Of a stretch of 31,723 bases of DNA, positions 1 through 8,644 are shown piece by piece. Source of the stretch: a virus. A program made the position numbers and the translations under genes. The notes beneath the pieces are model-generated. The model was not told the DNA's origin and did not search any database. It saw only the letters and a program-made list of their open reading frames with translations. Numbering within the stretch: the first letter of the stretch is position 1; each line of letters starts with the position of its first letter. The stretch spans positions 1 to 31,723 of IMG/VR virus record IMGVR_UViG_3300017746_000073. One strand, written 5' to 3'.

Positions 1-1710
1 AGGTCATATGGAATGTGCTACCTTAAAAATAGACGATCTGGATTCTCATTTATGGCGTCCGGGGAGTGCGTTAATATGGCAACCATATCAAGCGACTCTA
101 GATTTGGCATTTTATCAAAGAGTGGACCTGATGCGAAGAAGATGTTTACGGACAAGGTGGTACCGATATCGGTTAATTACCCCTTCTTTTTTAAACCAAT
201 ACAGGACGGTATGGACAGGCCAAAGACAGAGCTTGCCTATCGTGTACCAGCCAGTAAATTCACCCGTAAGAAGCTCGAGACCAACGAGACGCTACGTGAG
301 CTCGACGGCCTCGATACAACGATCGACTGGAAGAATACCGGTGACAACTCGTACGACGGTGAGAAACTCAAACTACTCGTCCACGACGAAAGCGGTAAAT
401 GGGAACGCCCGACGAACATCCTTAACAACTGGCGTGTTACGAAAACAACGTTAAGATTAGGTAGTAGAGTAATAGGCAAGTGTATGATGGGTTCAACAAG
501 TAACTCACTAGACAAAGGTGGCGAAAATTTTAAGAAACTCTATTATGACTCAGATGTTACAAAAAGAAACGCCAACGGACAGACTAGTTCAGGATTATAT
601 TCTTTGTTTATTCCTATGGAGTGGAATTACGAAGGATACATTGACTCTTATGGCTTACCTGTCTTCGACACACCACAAGAACCAGTTGAAGATCCGCATG
701 GCCAAAAGATATTTAAAGGCGTAATAGACTACTGGCAAAATGAAGTAGAAGGACTAAAAGGAGATCAAGACGGTTTAAATGAGTATTACAGACAATTTCC
801 AAGAACCGAGCAACACGCTTTTAGAGACGAAGCGAAAGAATCTTTATTTAATCTTACTAAGATATACGAACAAATAGATTACAACCAAGATTTAAGAAAC
901 TCCTCAATAATAACAAAAGGTTCTTTTCAGTGGGAGGACGGTATAAAAGATACTAGAGTTATATTTGTTCCCAACAACAACGGCAGGTTTAATATATCCT
1001 GGATACCTCCAGCTTATTTGCAAAACAAAATTTTAATTAAAAACGGTATAAAATACGCTGGAAATGAACACTGTGGGGCATTTGGATGTGATAGCTATGA
1101 CATATCTGGCACTGTAGATAAAAGAGGTTCAAATGGAGCTCTTCATGGTTTGACTAAGTTTAGCATGGAGAACGTTCCACCTAATCATTTCTTTTTAGAG
1201 TATATAGCTAGACCTCAAACAGCTGAAATATTTTTTGAAGATGTACTCATGGCTTGTGTGTTTTATGGCATGCCTATATTGGCAGAAAATAACAAACCAA
1301 GATTATTATATCATTTTAAGCGAAGAGGTTATAGAGGCTTTTCAATGAATAGACCTGATAAAGTTTATAATAAATTATCTGTAACAGAAAGAGAAATAGG
1401 TGGAGTGCCAAACTCCAGTGAAGACATGAAGCAAGCTCACGCGGCAGCTATAGAATCTTATATAGAAACATATGTTGGTTATATGGCTGAAGAATATGGA
1501 GATATGTATTTTGACAAAACCCTAGAAGACTGGGCTAAATTTAACATTAATAACAGGACAAAACACGATGCGTCTATAAGTTCTGGCTTGGCAATCATGG
1601 CTTGTAATAAAAATAGATATTACCCTGTAAACGAAATAATAAGAAAACCAGTAAAGCTGGGTTTTAAAAAATACAACAATAAAGGTTCAGTTTCTAAAAT
1701 AATTAAGTAA
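1..1710 (+). CDS. terL: Terminase large subunit (packaging ATPase-nuclease), 5' end truncated
   Basis: This is the motor that pumps phage DNA into the prohead at the portal and cuts it. The frame is open back to base 1, so the N-terminus lies outside the window; 569 residues are visible. A Walker A-like loop (KNRRSGFS) is at visible residues 9-16, Walker B (LLVHDE) ends at D129-E130, and a coupling motif (GSTSNS) follows. The RNase H-like nuclease begins with D364 in FGCDSYDI, and a second acidic site is E429 in ILAENN. Order and spacing fit TerL. The Walker A loop has Phe where most P-loops have Lys, with basic residues placed earlier, as in some phage terminases. The portal gene starts directly after the stop. 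Bases about 115-445 are much GC-richer than the rest and use CGT/CTC/ACG codons. The ATG at 13 is internal and is not the real start. Confidence 0.88.
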   Translation, partial: RSYGMCYLKNRRSGFSFMASGECVNMATISSDSRFGILSKSGPDAKKMFTDKVVPISVNYPFFFKPIQDGMDRPKTELAYRVPASKFTRKKLETNETLRELDGLDTTIDWKNTGDNSYDGEKLKLLVHDESGKWERPTNILNNWRVTKTTLRLGSRVIGKCMMGSTSNSLDKGGENFKKLYYDSDVTKRNANGQTSSGLYSLFIPMEWNYEGYIDSYGLPVFDTPQEPVEDPHGQKIFKGVIDYWQNEVEGLKGDQDGLNEYYRQFPRTEQHAFRDEAKESLFNLTKIYEQIDYNQDLRNSSIITKGSFQWEDGIKDTRVIFVPNNNGRFNISWIPPAYLQNKILIKNGIKYAGNEHCGAFGCDSYDISGTVDKRGSNGALHGLTKFSMENVPPNHFFLEYIARPQTAEIFFEDVLMACVFYGMPILAENNKPRLLYHFKRRGYRGFSMNRPDKVYNKLSVTEREIGGVPNSSEDMKQAHAAAIESYIETYVGYMAEEYGDMYFDKTLEDWAKFNINNRTKHDASISSGLAIMACNKNRYYPVNEIIRKPVKLGFKKYNNKGSVSKIIK

Positions 1711-4107
1711 ATGAATATATACACAAATCCTAATAGTTCCTTTCCTAGCCAAGTAGTTAGCGATGAAGAAAAGTCAAGCTTAGACTACGGAATAAAAGTA
1801 GGTAGAGCTATTGAACAGGAGTGGTTTCAACAAGGTAGAGCTGGTAACAGATTTGCAGTGAGTTGGAATCATTATCATCAACTAAGATTATATGCTAGAG
1901 GGGAGCAAAGTGTACAAAAATATAAAGACGAATTATCTATTAATGGTGATTTAAGTTATTTAAATATTGATTGGAAGCCAGTGCCTATATTGTCTAAGTT
2001 TGTAGACATAGTCGTAAACGGCATGTCTCAAAAAAAATACGAGATAACAGCCTACTCTCAAGATCCTGATTCTCAAAAAGAAAGAACAGATTACGCTCAA
2101 AGTATACTAAGAGACATGACCATTAAAAACGAGGCTCTTGCTGTTTCCGAAGCAATGGGTATAAACGTTTTAAAGCACGATCCTGAAACTCTTCCTGCAA
2201 ACGAAGACGAGTTATCTCTTCACATGCAGTTAGATTATAAGCAAGCTGTAGAAATAGCTGAAGAAGAAGCTATAAATAATACACTTGCTTTTAACAAGTA
2301 TAATTTAACTAGAAGAAGATTAAACATGGATCTAACGGTTTTAGGTATAGGTTCTGTTAAAACACACTGGAATAGAGCAAATGGTATTACAATAGACTAT
2401 GTTGATCCTGCTAACTTGGTATACTCTTACACTGATGATCCAAATTTTGAAGATATATATTATGTTGGTGAAGTTAAATCAGTTACAATACCAGAATTAA
2501 AAAAAGAGTTTCCTGACATATCAAATGATCTTTTAAAAAGAATACAGGATATGCCTGGAAACAGACAGTTTGTAACAGGCTGGAACAACTATGACGAAAA
2601 TACAGTTCAGGTTTTATATTTTGAATACAAAACTTATAATAATCAGGTTTTTAAAATAAAGAAAACAGGGTCAGGTTTAGAAAAAGCTTTAGAAAAACCA
2701 GACACTTTTAATCCTCCTGCGGCGGATGATTATGAAAGAGTATCAAGAAGTATAGAAGTTTTATATAGTGGTTGTAAGGTTTTAGGTATAGATGAACTAC
2801 TAGAATGGAGACTGGCTGAAAACATGACAAGGCCATACTCAGACACTAGTAAAGTTGAAATGAATTACGCTATTGTAGCACCAAGAATGTATAAGGGCAG
2901 AATAGAATCTGTTGTCAGCAAGTGTGTTGGATTCGCTGATATGATACAATTAACTCACTTAAAGCTGCAGCAGGTAATGTCTAGAATAGTTCCAGATGGT
3001 GTATTTGTAGACATAGATGGATTAGCAGAGGTTGATCTCGGTAATGGAACAAACTATAATGCGGCTGAGGCCTTAAATATGTTTTTTCAAACTGGCTCCA
3101 TTGTAGGTAGATCTTTAACCCAAGATGGTGATATTAATAGAGGAAAAGTACCTATTCAAGAATTAACATCTTCTAGTGGGCAAGCAAAAATAGCAAGTCT
3201 TATTCAAACATACAATTACTATCTTCAAATGATACGTGATGTGACGGGTTTAAATGAAGCCAGAGATGGTAGTTTACCGGATAGAGATACGCTAGTAGGT
3301 CTACAAAAGTTAGCAGCAAATGCTTCTAACATAGCTACAAAGCATATTTTACAATCTAGCTTGTATTTAACATTAAGAGTTTGCGAAAACATATCTTTAA
3401 GAATAGCTGATTCTCTTAATTTTCCCTTACTAAAGAACACTTTAACTTCATCTATAAGTAAGTTTAATGTTGAAACTTTAAAAGAATTAGAAACTAGAAA
3501 TATTCACGATTTTGGAATATATCTACAATTAGAACCAGAGGAAGAAGAACAACAACAACTAGAGCAGAATATACAGATAGCTTTAAAGTCTGGAGGCATA
3601 GACTTAGAAGATGCTATAGATTTAAGACAAATACATAATCTTAAACTAGCTAATCAAATGCTTAAGCTTAAAAGAAAAGAAAAGCAACAAAGACAAGAAA
3701 GATTAGCTCAACAAAACATACAAGCCCAGGCTCAAGCCAACGCGCAGCAGGCAGAGCAGGCGGCTATGAATGAAGTTCAAAAACAACAAGCACTAACTCA
3801 AGAAAAAGTTAATTTTGAGCAGGCTAGATCTCAAATGGAGATACAAAGAATGCAAACAGAAGCTCAAATAAAAACCATGCTAATGGGTGAGCAATTTAAC
3901 TATGATTTAAAATTAGCTCAGGTTGAATTACAACAGGCTAAAACTAAAGAAGAGTATATTGAAGATAGAAAAGACAAAAGAACTAAGCTTCAAGCAACCC
4001 AACAAAGTACGATGATAAATCAAAGAAAAAATGATTTATTACCAACCGACTTTGAACAACAAAGTCAAGGACTAGGTATTGGTTTAGAAAACCTACCTAC
4101 AGTTTAA
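1711..4107 (+). CDS. Portal protein
   Basis: This is probably the dodecameric portal ring at the capsid vertex, through which DNA enters and leaves and to which the tail attaches. The call rests on position (directly after terL with no gap), length (798 aa, in the range of large podovirus-type portals) and a helical N-terminal part with the stretch YLNIDWKPVPILSKFVDIVV at about residues 84-103, a type I associate with portals of Bacteroidota and crAss-like phages. From about residue 610 the chain becomes a long Gln/Ala/Glu-rich coiled coil, as expected for a C-terminal helical barrel projecting into the head. The start codon abuts the terL stop, so translation is probably coupled; there is no Shine-Dalgarno sequence. 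Confidence 0.82.
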   Translation: MNIYTNPNSSFPSQVVSDEEKSSLDYGIKVGRAIEQEWFQQGRAGNRFAVSWNHYHQLRLYARGEQSVQKYKDELSINGDLSYLNIDWKPVPILSKFVDIVVNGMSQKKYEITAYSQDPDSQKERTDYAQSILRDMTIKNEALAVSEAMGINVLKHDPETLPANEDELSLHMQLDYKQAVEIAEEEAINNTLAFNKYNLTRRRLNMDLTVLGIGSVKTHWNRANGITIDYVDPANLVYSYTDDPNFEDIYYVGEVKSVTIPELKKEFPDISNDLLKRIQDMPGNRQFVTGWNNYDENTVQVLYFEYKTYNNQVFKIKKTGSGLEKALEKPDTFNPPAADDYERVSRSIEVLYSGCKVLGIDELLEWRLAENMTRPYSDTSKVEMNYAIVAPRMYKGRIESVVSKCVGFADMIQLTHLKLQQVMSRIVPDGVFVDIDGLAEVDLGNGTNYNAAEALNMFFQTGSIVGRSLTQDGDINRGKVPIQELTSSSGQAKIASLIQTYNYYLQMIRDVTGLNEARDGSLPDRDTLVGLQKLAANASNIATKHILQSSLYLTLRVCENISLRIADSLNFPLLKNTLTSSISKFNVETLKELETRNIHDFGIYLQLEPEEEEQQQLEQNIQIALKSGGIDLEDAIDLRQIHNLKLANQMLKLKRKEKQQRQERLAQQNIQAQAQANAQQAEQAAMNEVQKQQALTQEKVNFEQARSQMEIQRMQTEAQIKTMLMGEQFNYDLKLAQVELQQAKTKEEYIEDRKDKRTKLQATQQSTMINQRKNDLLPTDFEQQSQGLGIGLENLPTV

Positions 4108-4134
4108 TTTTTATTAATTTTATAATATTTTATT

Positions 4135-5256
4135 ATGGCAGATGCTAAAATTACAATACCTAAAGAAGGTTTAGGTAAAAAAGAAGACGACGTTATAAAA
4201 GTCGACTTATCAAAAAAACCAGAAACAAAAGAAGAAGAAAAAAATGCCGTTCAAACACAAGAGACAAATGTGGGCGATGTTGTTGTCGAAAAGCAAGAAG
4301 ACACAACAGACAGCAAAGAAGTGGCTGAAGAAGTACGGTCCACCGAAGAAGAATTAGATTCACCAATAAAAGAAATAACTGAAGACGAAATAAACAAAGA
4401 TCCTGTTTTAGAGAATAAAATCGAAACTAAAAAAATAGAAATAGAACTACCTGAAAATGTAGAAAAATTAGTAGATTTTATGAAACAAACGGGAGGTACA
4501 GTTCAAGACTATGTTAGACTTAACGCTGATTATTCTAATGTTGATGGTGATACTTTATTAAAAGAATACTATAAGCAATCAAAACCTCACTTAAATAACG
4601 AAGAAATAAACTTCTTAATGGAGGAGAATTTTGCTGTAGACGAAGATAGTGATGACGAGCGAGACATCAAAAGAAAAAAACTTGCTCAAAAAGAAGAAAT
4701 TGCAAAAGCTCAAAACTTTTTAGAAGGCTTAAAAGACAAATATTACGATGAGATCAAGTTGAGACCAGGCGTAAGTCAAGAGCAACAGAAAGCTATGGAC
4801 TTTTTCAATAGATATAATGAGGATAAATCCAAAATAGAAAAGCAGCACGAAAAATTTAAAGCAGATACTAAAAGTCTTTTCAACAATGATTTCAAAGGTT
4901 TTGATTTTAAAGTTGGAGAAAAAAACTATAGGTATAATGTAACAAATAAAGACGCTGTTAGTGATAAACAATCTAATCTAAACAACTTTGTCGGGAAGTT
5001 CTTAGACAGCGAAGGTAACGTTAAGGATACAAGAGGTTATCACAAAGCTCTATATGCCGCAGAAAATATCGATAATATAATAACTCACTTTTACGAACAA
5101 GGTAAATCAGACGCAGTAAGGAATGTTGTAGAGCAATCTAAAAATCCTTCAACCGCTGATAGACCAACACAAGTAACTTTAGGCGGGTTAAAAGTTAAAG
5201 CTATTACTGGCATGGATAGTTCTAAATTAAGAATTAAAAAGAAATTTAACCAATAA
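4135..5256 (+). CDS. Probable scaffolding protein
   Basis: This 373-aa protein lies between the portal and major capsid genes, the usual place for a scaffold that directs capsid assembly and leaves before or during packaging. The first about 110 residues are almost entirely Glu, Asp, Lys, Thr and Val, hence disordered and acidic. The middle is charged and predicted helical or coiled-coil. The C-terminus is basic (LRIKKKFNQ), as expected for a segment that contacts the inner capsid surface. No catalytic motif is visible, so a fused maturation protease is unlikely. The function is inferred from composition and position rather than from recognisable homology. The 27-bp leader before it consists only of A and T. 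Confidence 0.6.
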   Translation: MADAKITIPKEGLGKKEDDVIKVDLSKKPETKEEEKNAVQTQETNVGDVVVEKQEDTTDSKEVAEEVRSTEEELDSPIKEITEDEINKDPVLENKIETKKIEIELPENVEKLVDFMKQTGGTVQDYVRLNADYSNVDGDTLLKEYYKQSKPHLNNEEINFLMEENFAVDEDSDDERDIKRKKLAQKEEIAKAQNFLEGLKDKYYDEIKLRPGVSQEQQKAMDFFNRYNEDKSKIEKQHEKFKADTKSLFNNDFKGFDFKVGEKNYRYNVTNKDAVSDKQSNLNNFVGKFLDSEGNVKDTRGYHKALYAAENIDNIITHFYEQGKSDAVRNVVEQSKNPSTADRPTQVTLGGLKVKAITGMDSSKLRIKKKFNQ

Positions 5257-5270
5257 AAAAATAAAACAAA

Positions 5271-6770
5271 ATGGGATATTTTGATGCTAATGACCCGTTA
5301 GGCCAATTTTCTTTAGTGCCGACACCTAAGAAAATGCTAACGAGTACATCGTATTTAAACTTTACTGGAGACGCCGCTGGCGGAGATCCGGTAAATAACT
5401 TTGCACAACAGTATCTACCTGAAATTTATGAAGCTGAAGTAGAGCGTTACGGAAATCGTACGATCGGAGGTTTCTTAAGAATGGTAGGAGCTGAAATGCC
5501 AATGACTTCTGATCAAGTAATTTGGTCAGAGCAAAATAGATTACACATAGCTTTTACTGGAGCTACAATTCCTAATGCAGGAGGCACTAATGAAATTAGT
5601 GGCTTAGCTGGTCAGGATTCTGCAGGAAACGCTATAATTCCTTCTATTAGAAAAGGACAAACAATAGTCGTAACAAACAACACAAGCTTATTAAGCACAA
5701 AGTGTTATGTTAAGGCTGATCCTGTTGCTGATGGAGGTGGAGCTTGGAAGATTGACGCTTTTTCATATGACTTAGCTGATTTGCAAACTTTAAACGGAGC
5801 TGGACAAATCGACGTATTTGTATATGGTTCTGAGTTTGCTAAAGGAACAGCTGGCATGGAAGGCTCAATTGAACCTAGCTTTACTCAATATCACAATTCA
5901 CCTGTAATTATTAAAGACAAATATGAAATCAACGGTTCTGACACTGCTCAGATCGGTTGGGTTGAAGTTGCAGTCGAAGATGGTACATCAGGTTACTTGT
6001 GGTATTTAAAAGCCGAAGGCGAAACTAGATTACGTTTTCAAGACTACCTAGAAATGGTGTGTGTTGAAGGTGAGAAAGCTGCTGCCGGATCTGCCGCGAT
6101 AGGTGAAGATCTTCTAAACTCTACTGTAAAAGTAAAAGGTACTGAAGGTTTATTTGCTGCTATTGAAAGTAGAGGAAATATCTATGACAACTTTGCCTCA
6201 GGAGTAGACGGGGCTGCTAACCCAAGATCTTCATTACAAGATTTTGATTTAATTTTACAAAACCTTGACAAGCAAGGTGCTATTGAAGAGAACATGTTAT
6301 TCTTAAACAGAGCTACAGCTCTTAGTTTTGATGACATGCTAGCTCAGCAAAATTCTTACGGAGCTGGAGGTACATCTTATGGTGTATTTGAAAATTCTGA
6401 AGAAATGGCACTTAATTTAGGTTTTTCTGGTTTCAGACGTGGATCTTATGATTTCTACAAAACTGACTGGAAATACTTAAATGACGCTACAACAGGTGCA
6501 TTGAATCAAACTGTTGATGGAGTTATGGTACCAGCTGGAACTTCTACTGTTTACGACCAAATGCTTGGCGCAAACATTAGACGTCCATTCTTGCATGTTC
6601 GTTATAGAGCATCTGAAGCTGACGATAGAAGAATGAAAACTTGGATAACTGGATCTGTTGGTGGTGCTTACACTACTGGCGATGATGTTATGAAAGTTCA
6701 CTTCTTGTCAGAAAGATGTTTAGTAACTCAAGCTGCAAACAACTTTGTTATCTTTAAATCAGTAGCATAA
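5271..6770 (+). CDS. Major capsid protein
   Basis: This 499-aa protein is the likely shell subunit. It follows the scaffold gene by 14 bp. An N-terminal arm is followed by a helical stretch (YLPEIYEAEVERYGNRTI, about residues 47-64), a Gly-rich variable insertion (about 100-240), and a C-terminal region with YRASEADDRRMKTWITG and FLSERCLVTQ, consistent with an HK97-like fold with an added domain. I recognise the general type from environmental marine and Bacteroidota podoviruses. A strong hairpin terminator directly downstream separates it from the following genes, which would fit high, separately tuned expression. The start is preceded by an A-rich stretch and no Shine-Dalgarno. Confidence 0.8.
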   Translation: MGYFDANDPLGQFSLVPTPKKMLTSTSYLNFTGDAAGGDPVNNFAQQYLPEIYEAEVERYGNRTIGGFLRMVGAEMPMTSDQVIWSEQNRLHIAFTGATIPNAGGTNEISGLAGQDSAGNAIIPSIRKGQTIVVTNNTSLLSTKCYVKADPVADGGGAWKIDAFSYDLADLQTLNGAGQIDVFVYGSEFAKGTAGMEGSIEPSFTQYHNSPVIIKDKYEINGSDTAQIGWVEVAVEDGTSGYLWYLKAEGETRLRFQDYLEMVCVEGEKAAAGSAAIGEDLLNSTVKVKGTEGLFAAIESRGNIYDNFASGVDGAANPRSSLQDFDLILQNLDKQGAIEENMLFLNRATALSFDDMLAQQNSYGAGGTSYGVFENSEEMALNLGFSGFRRGSYDFYKTDWKYLNDATTGALNQTVDGVMVPAGTSTVYDQMLGANIRRPFLHVRYRASEADDRRMKTWITGSVGGAYTTGDDVMKVHFLSERCLVTQAANNFVIFKSVA

Positions 6771-6779
6771 GTTTAGTAT

Positions 6780-6811
6780 AAGGTAAGGGCGCTTCGGCGC
6801 CCATATACCTT
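6780..6811 (+). terminator. UUCG-capped hairpin terminator after the major capsid gene
   Basis: A perfect 6-bp GC stem (GGGCGC, 6787-6792, with GCGCCC, 6797-6802) is closed by a TTCG tetraloop, the very stable C(UUCG)G type. It is extended by a lower stem AAGGTA/TACCTT across a small internal loop. It is followed by TTTAATTTATTTAATT. It starts about 10 bp after the capsid stop. It probably terminates or attenuates transcription, or protects the 3' end of the capsid message; downstream genes would then be reached by read-through. Confidence 0.8.
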
Positions 6812-6835
6812 TAATTTATTTAATTATATTATATT

Positions 6836-7597
6836 ATGAAAACACAGAAAATAACTAAGCCAGAAAACTGGCAAATAAAAGACAGAGTATATATACTCAG
6901 CGGGAATAAAAATCCCTTAACTAGAACTATTCCAAGCAAGCATACAACAAGATACCCGATGACTTTTTTTGATAAAGAAAAAGGTTATCAAAGAGAACTT
7001 AGGTATGCTACAAATCAACCATCAATATTTGTAGATGAACAAGTAGGACCATTTACTTTGTCTCATATTGTTTTTAAAAACGGAACCTTGTCGGTTCCAA
7101 AACAAAACCAAGCTCTACAAATATTACTATCAAATTACCATCCTTTTAAAGACAGGATTTATAAAGAATTTGATCCTGTGGTTGAAGCTAAAGATGAATT
7201 AACAGAGTTAGAAATACAATTAGCTGCTTTAAATTTAGCTAATCAAATTGATGTTGATCATCAAGAAGCTATATTAAGAGTTGAAATGGGGAGTAATGTT
7301 GGATCTATGGATTCTAAGCAAATAAAAAGAGATATTTTACTTTTTGCAAAACACCAACCCAAGACTTTTATAGCTCTTGCTCAAGATGAAAACATACAAT
7401 TAAGAAACTTTGGTATACAGGCTGTAGAGAAGTCAATACTAAAATTATCTGCTGATCAAAAAACTTTTAAGTGGGCTACAAATGGAAAAAAAATAATGAC
7501 AGTTCCTTTTGACGAGCATCCTTATAGCGCATTAGCATCTTTTTTCAAAACAGATGAAGGCATGGAGGTTTATAAATCAATAGAGAAAAAAATATAA
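6836..7597 (+). CDS. Conserved phage protein of unknown function (capsid-proximal)
   Basis: This 253-aa protein sits alone between two hairpins, after the capsid gene and before the neck genes. The N-terminal half (about 1-100) looks beta-rich, with TRTIPSKHTTRYPMTFFD and the stretch QRELRYATNQPSIFVDEQ. The C-terminal half is helical and charged, with an EMGS element near residue 150 and the ending SFFKTDEGMEVYKSIEKKI. I have the impression that similar proteins accompany capsid genes in environmental phages, but I cannot attach a function. Candidates are a head decoration or head-completion protein. No enzyme motif, signal peptide or membrane segment is visible. Confidence 0.65.
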   Translation: MKTQKITKPENWQIKDRVYILSGNKNPLTRTIPSKHTTRYPMTFFDKEKGYQRELRYATNQPSIFVDEQVGPFTLSHIVFKNGTLSVPKQNQALQILLSNYHPFKDRIYKEFDPVVEAKDELTELEIQLAALNLANQIDVDHQEAILRVEMGSNVGSMDSKQIKRDILLFAKHQPKTFIALAQDENIQLRNFGIQAVEKSILKLSADQKTFKWATNGKKIMTVPFDEHPYSALASFFKTDEGMEVYKSIEKKI

Positions 7598-7614
7598 AAA
7601 CATGTAATATTAAT

Positions 7615-7642
7615 ATAGGGCTCGCTTAATAGTGAGCTCTAT
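7615..7642 (+). promoter_or_regulatory. Intergenic hairpin upstream of the neck genes
   Basis: An 11-bp stem, ATAGGGCTCGC (7615-7625) with GTGAGCTCTAT (7632-7642), contains two G-T pairs and a 6-base loop, TTAATA. It ends 18 bp before the ATG at 7661. No T-run follows (GTTAAAATATAT), so a classical terminator is less likely than an RNA stability or processing element, though weak termination is possible. The 3' arm and its flank resemble the sequence after 16460 (GTGAGCTCT, then GTTAAAATA). Confidence 0.55.
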
Positions 7643-7660
7643 GTTAAAATATATAACAAT

Positions 7661-8638
7661 ATGGCAATAAATGTAAACGAAGTTTATAGAACCGTTTTAC
7701 TTATACTGAATAAAGAACAAAGAGGTTATTTAACGCCCGATGAGTTTAACAAAATAGCAACACAATCTCAGCTAGAGATATTTGAAAGTTATTTTGAAGA
7801 AACAAATCAACAGTATAGAGTGCCAGACAATAATAGTGAATACGGCGATAGACTTAAAAATTTAAGAGAAAAAATATCTCCATTTCAAGAAGAAGGTGAC
7901 TGTTCGTATGTTTCTGGATTAGGCAATGATACAGATTTATCTAATGTAAATAATCCACCAAAACCCTATTTTAGTTTACCAACAAACTCTTCGACATCTT
8001 TAACACAAACACTTACCACTACTAGTTCAAGAATATACCCTTTATCTTTAAACGCCTCTGAGGTAGAAGCTGGACAAGTATCTGTTTTTCTAGCTAATTC
8101 TGCTAATTTTCTAGTAGAGCTAGCTGAGTTTACAGAGTGGACTTTATCTAATAACGTAATAACGCTTTTAAATACACCGCCTACAGGTAGAAGATTAGTT
8201 GTAAGAGTTAGTGATTTTGTAGTTTATAAACTAGGTACTGTAATATATAAAGACGAAAAAGAAGTTCAATATGTTCAACCTAATGAATTATTAGAATTAA
8301 ACCTATCTCCATTAACAAAACCAACTAAAGAATATCCTGTGTACAAATACAAGGATTATCAGTTGTTCGTATATCCTCAGTCTATAACTAGTGATATATC
8401 TTGTACATTTTTAAGAAAACCCTTAGATCCAAGATGGAACTTTACAGCTCAGGTTAGATCTAGTTATCAATACGTATATGAGCCTAGCACCTCTGTTAGC
8501 TTTGAATTGCATGAAACAGAACAAACAGATTTAATATTAAAAATACTTTTATACGCTGGTGTGGTAATAAAAGATCCTCAAATAATTCAAGTCGCAGCAC
8601 AACAAATAGCTCGCGACGAACAAAACGAAAAAAGCTAA
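7661..8638 (+). CDS. Putative neck/ring (portal-proximal connector) protein
   Basis: This 325-aa protein is the first of two consecutive genes between the capsid and tail modules, where head-tail connector or ring proteins are encoded. It has a helical N-terminus (VYRTVLLILNKEQRGYLTPDEF, about residues 8-29), a Ser/Thr-rich beta middle (about 95-195), and a helical C-terminus (QTDLILKILLYAGVVIKD, about 291-308), the arrangement expected for a protein that docks to the portal by helices. The next gene starts 6 bp after its stop. The specific role is inferred from position and from similarity in style to ring proteins of crAss-like phages; no definitive motif was seen. Confidence 0.5.
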   Translation: MAINVNEVYRTVLLILNKEQRGYLTPDEFNKIATQSQLEIFESYFEETNQQYRVPDNNSEYGDRLKNLREKISPFQEEGDCSYVSGLGNDTDLSNVNNPPKPYFSLPTNSSTSLTQTLTTTSSRIYPLSLNASEVEAGQVSVFLANSANFLVELAEFTEWTLSNNVITLLNTPPTGRRLVVRVSDFVVYKLGTVIYKDEKEVQYVQPNELLELNLSPLTKPTKEYPVYKYKDYQLFVYPQSITSDISCTFLRKPLDPRWNFTAQVRSSYQYVYEPSTSVSFELHETEQTDLILKILLYAGVVIKDPQIIQVAAQQIARDEQNEKS

Positions 8639-8644
8639 TAAGAT

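Noticed and set aside
8-454. A 148-codon open frame overlapping terL in another + frame
   Set aside because: It lies fully inside the terL frame in the GC-richer patch, where stops are rarer; the terL frame has Walker motifs and the other frame shows no plausible protein.
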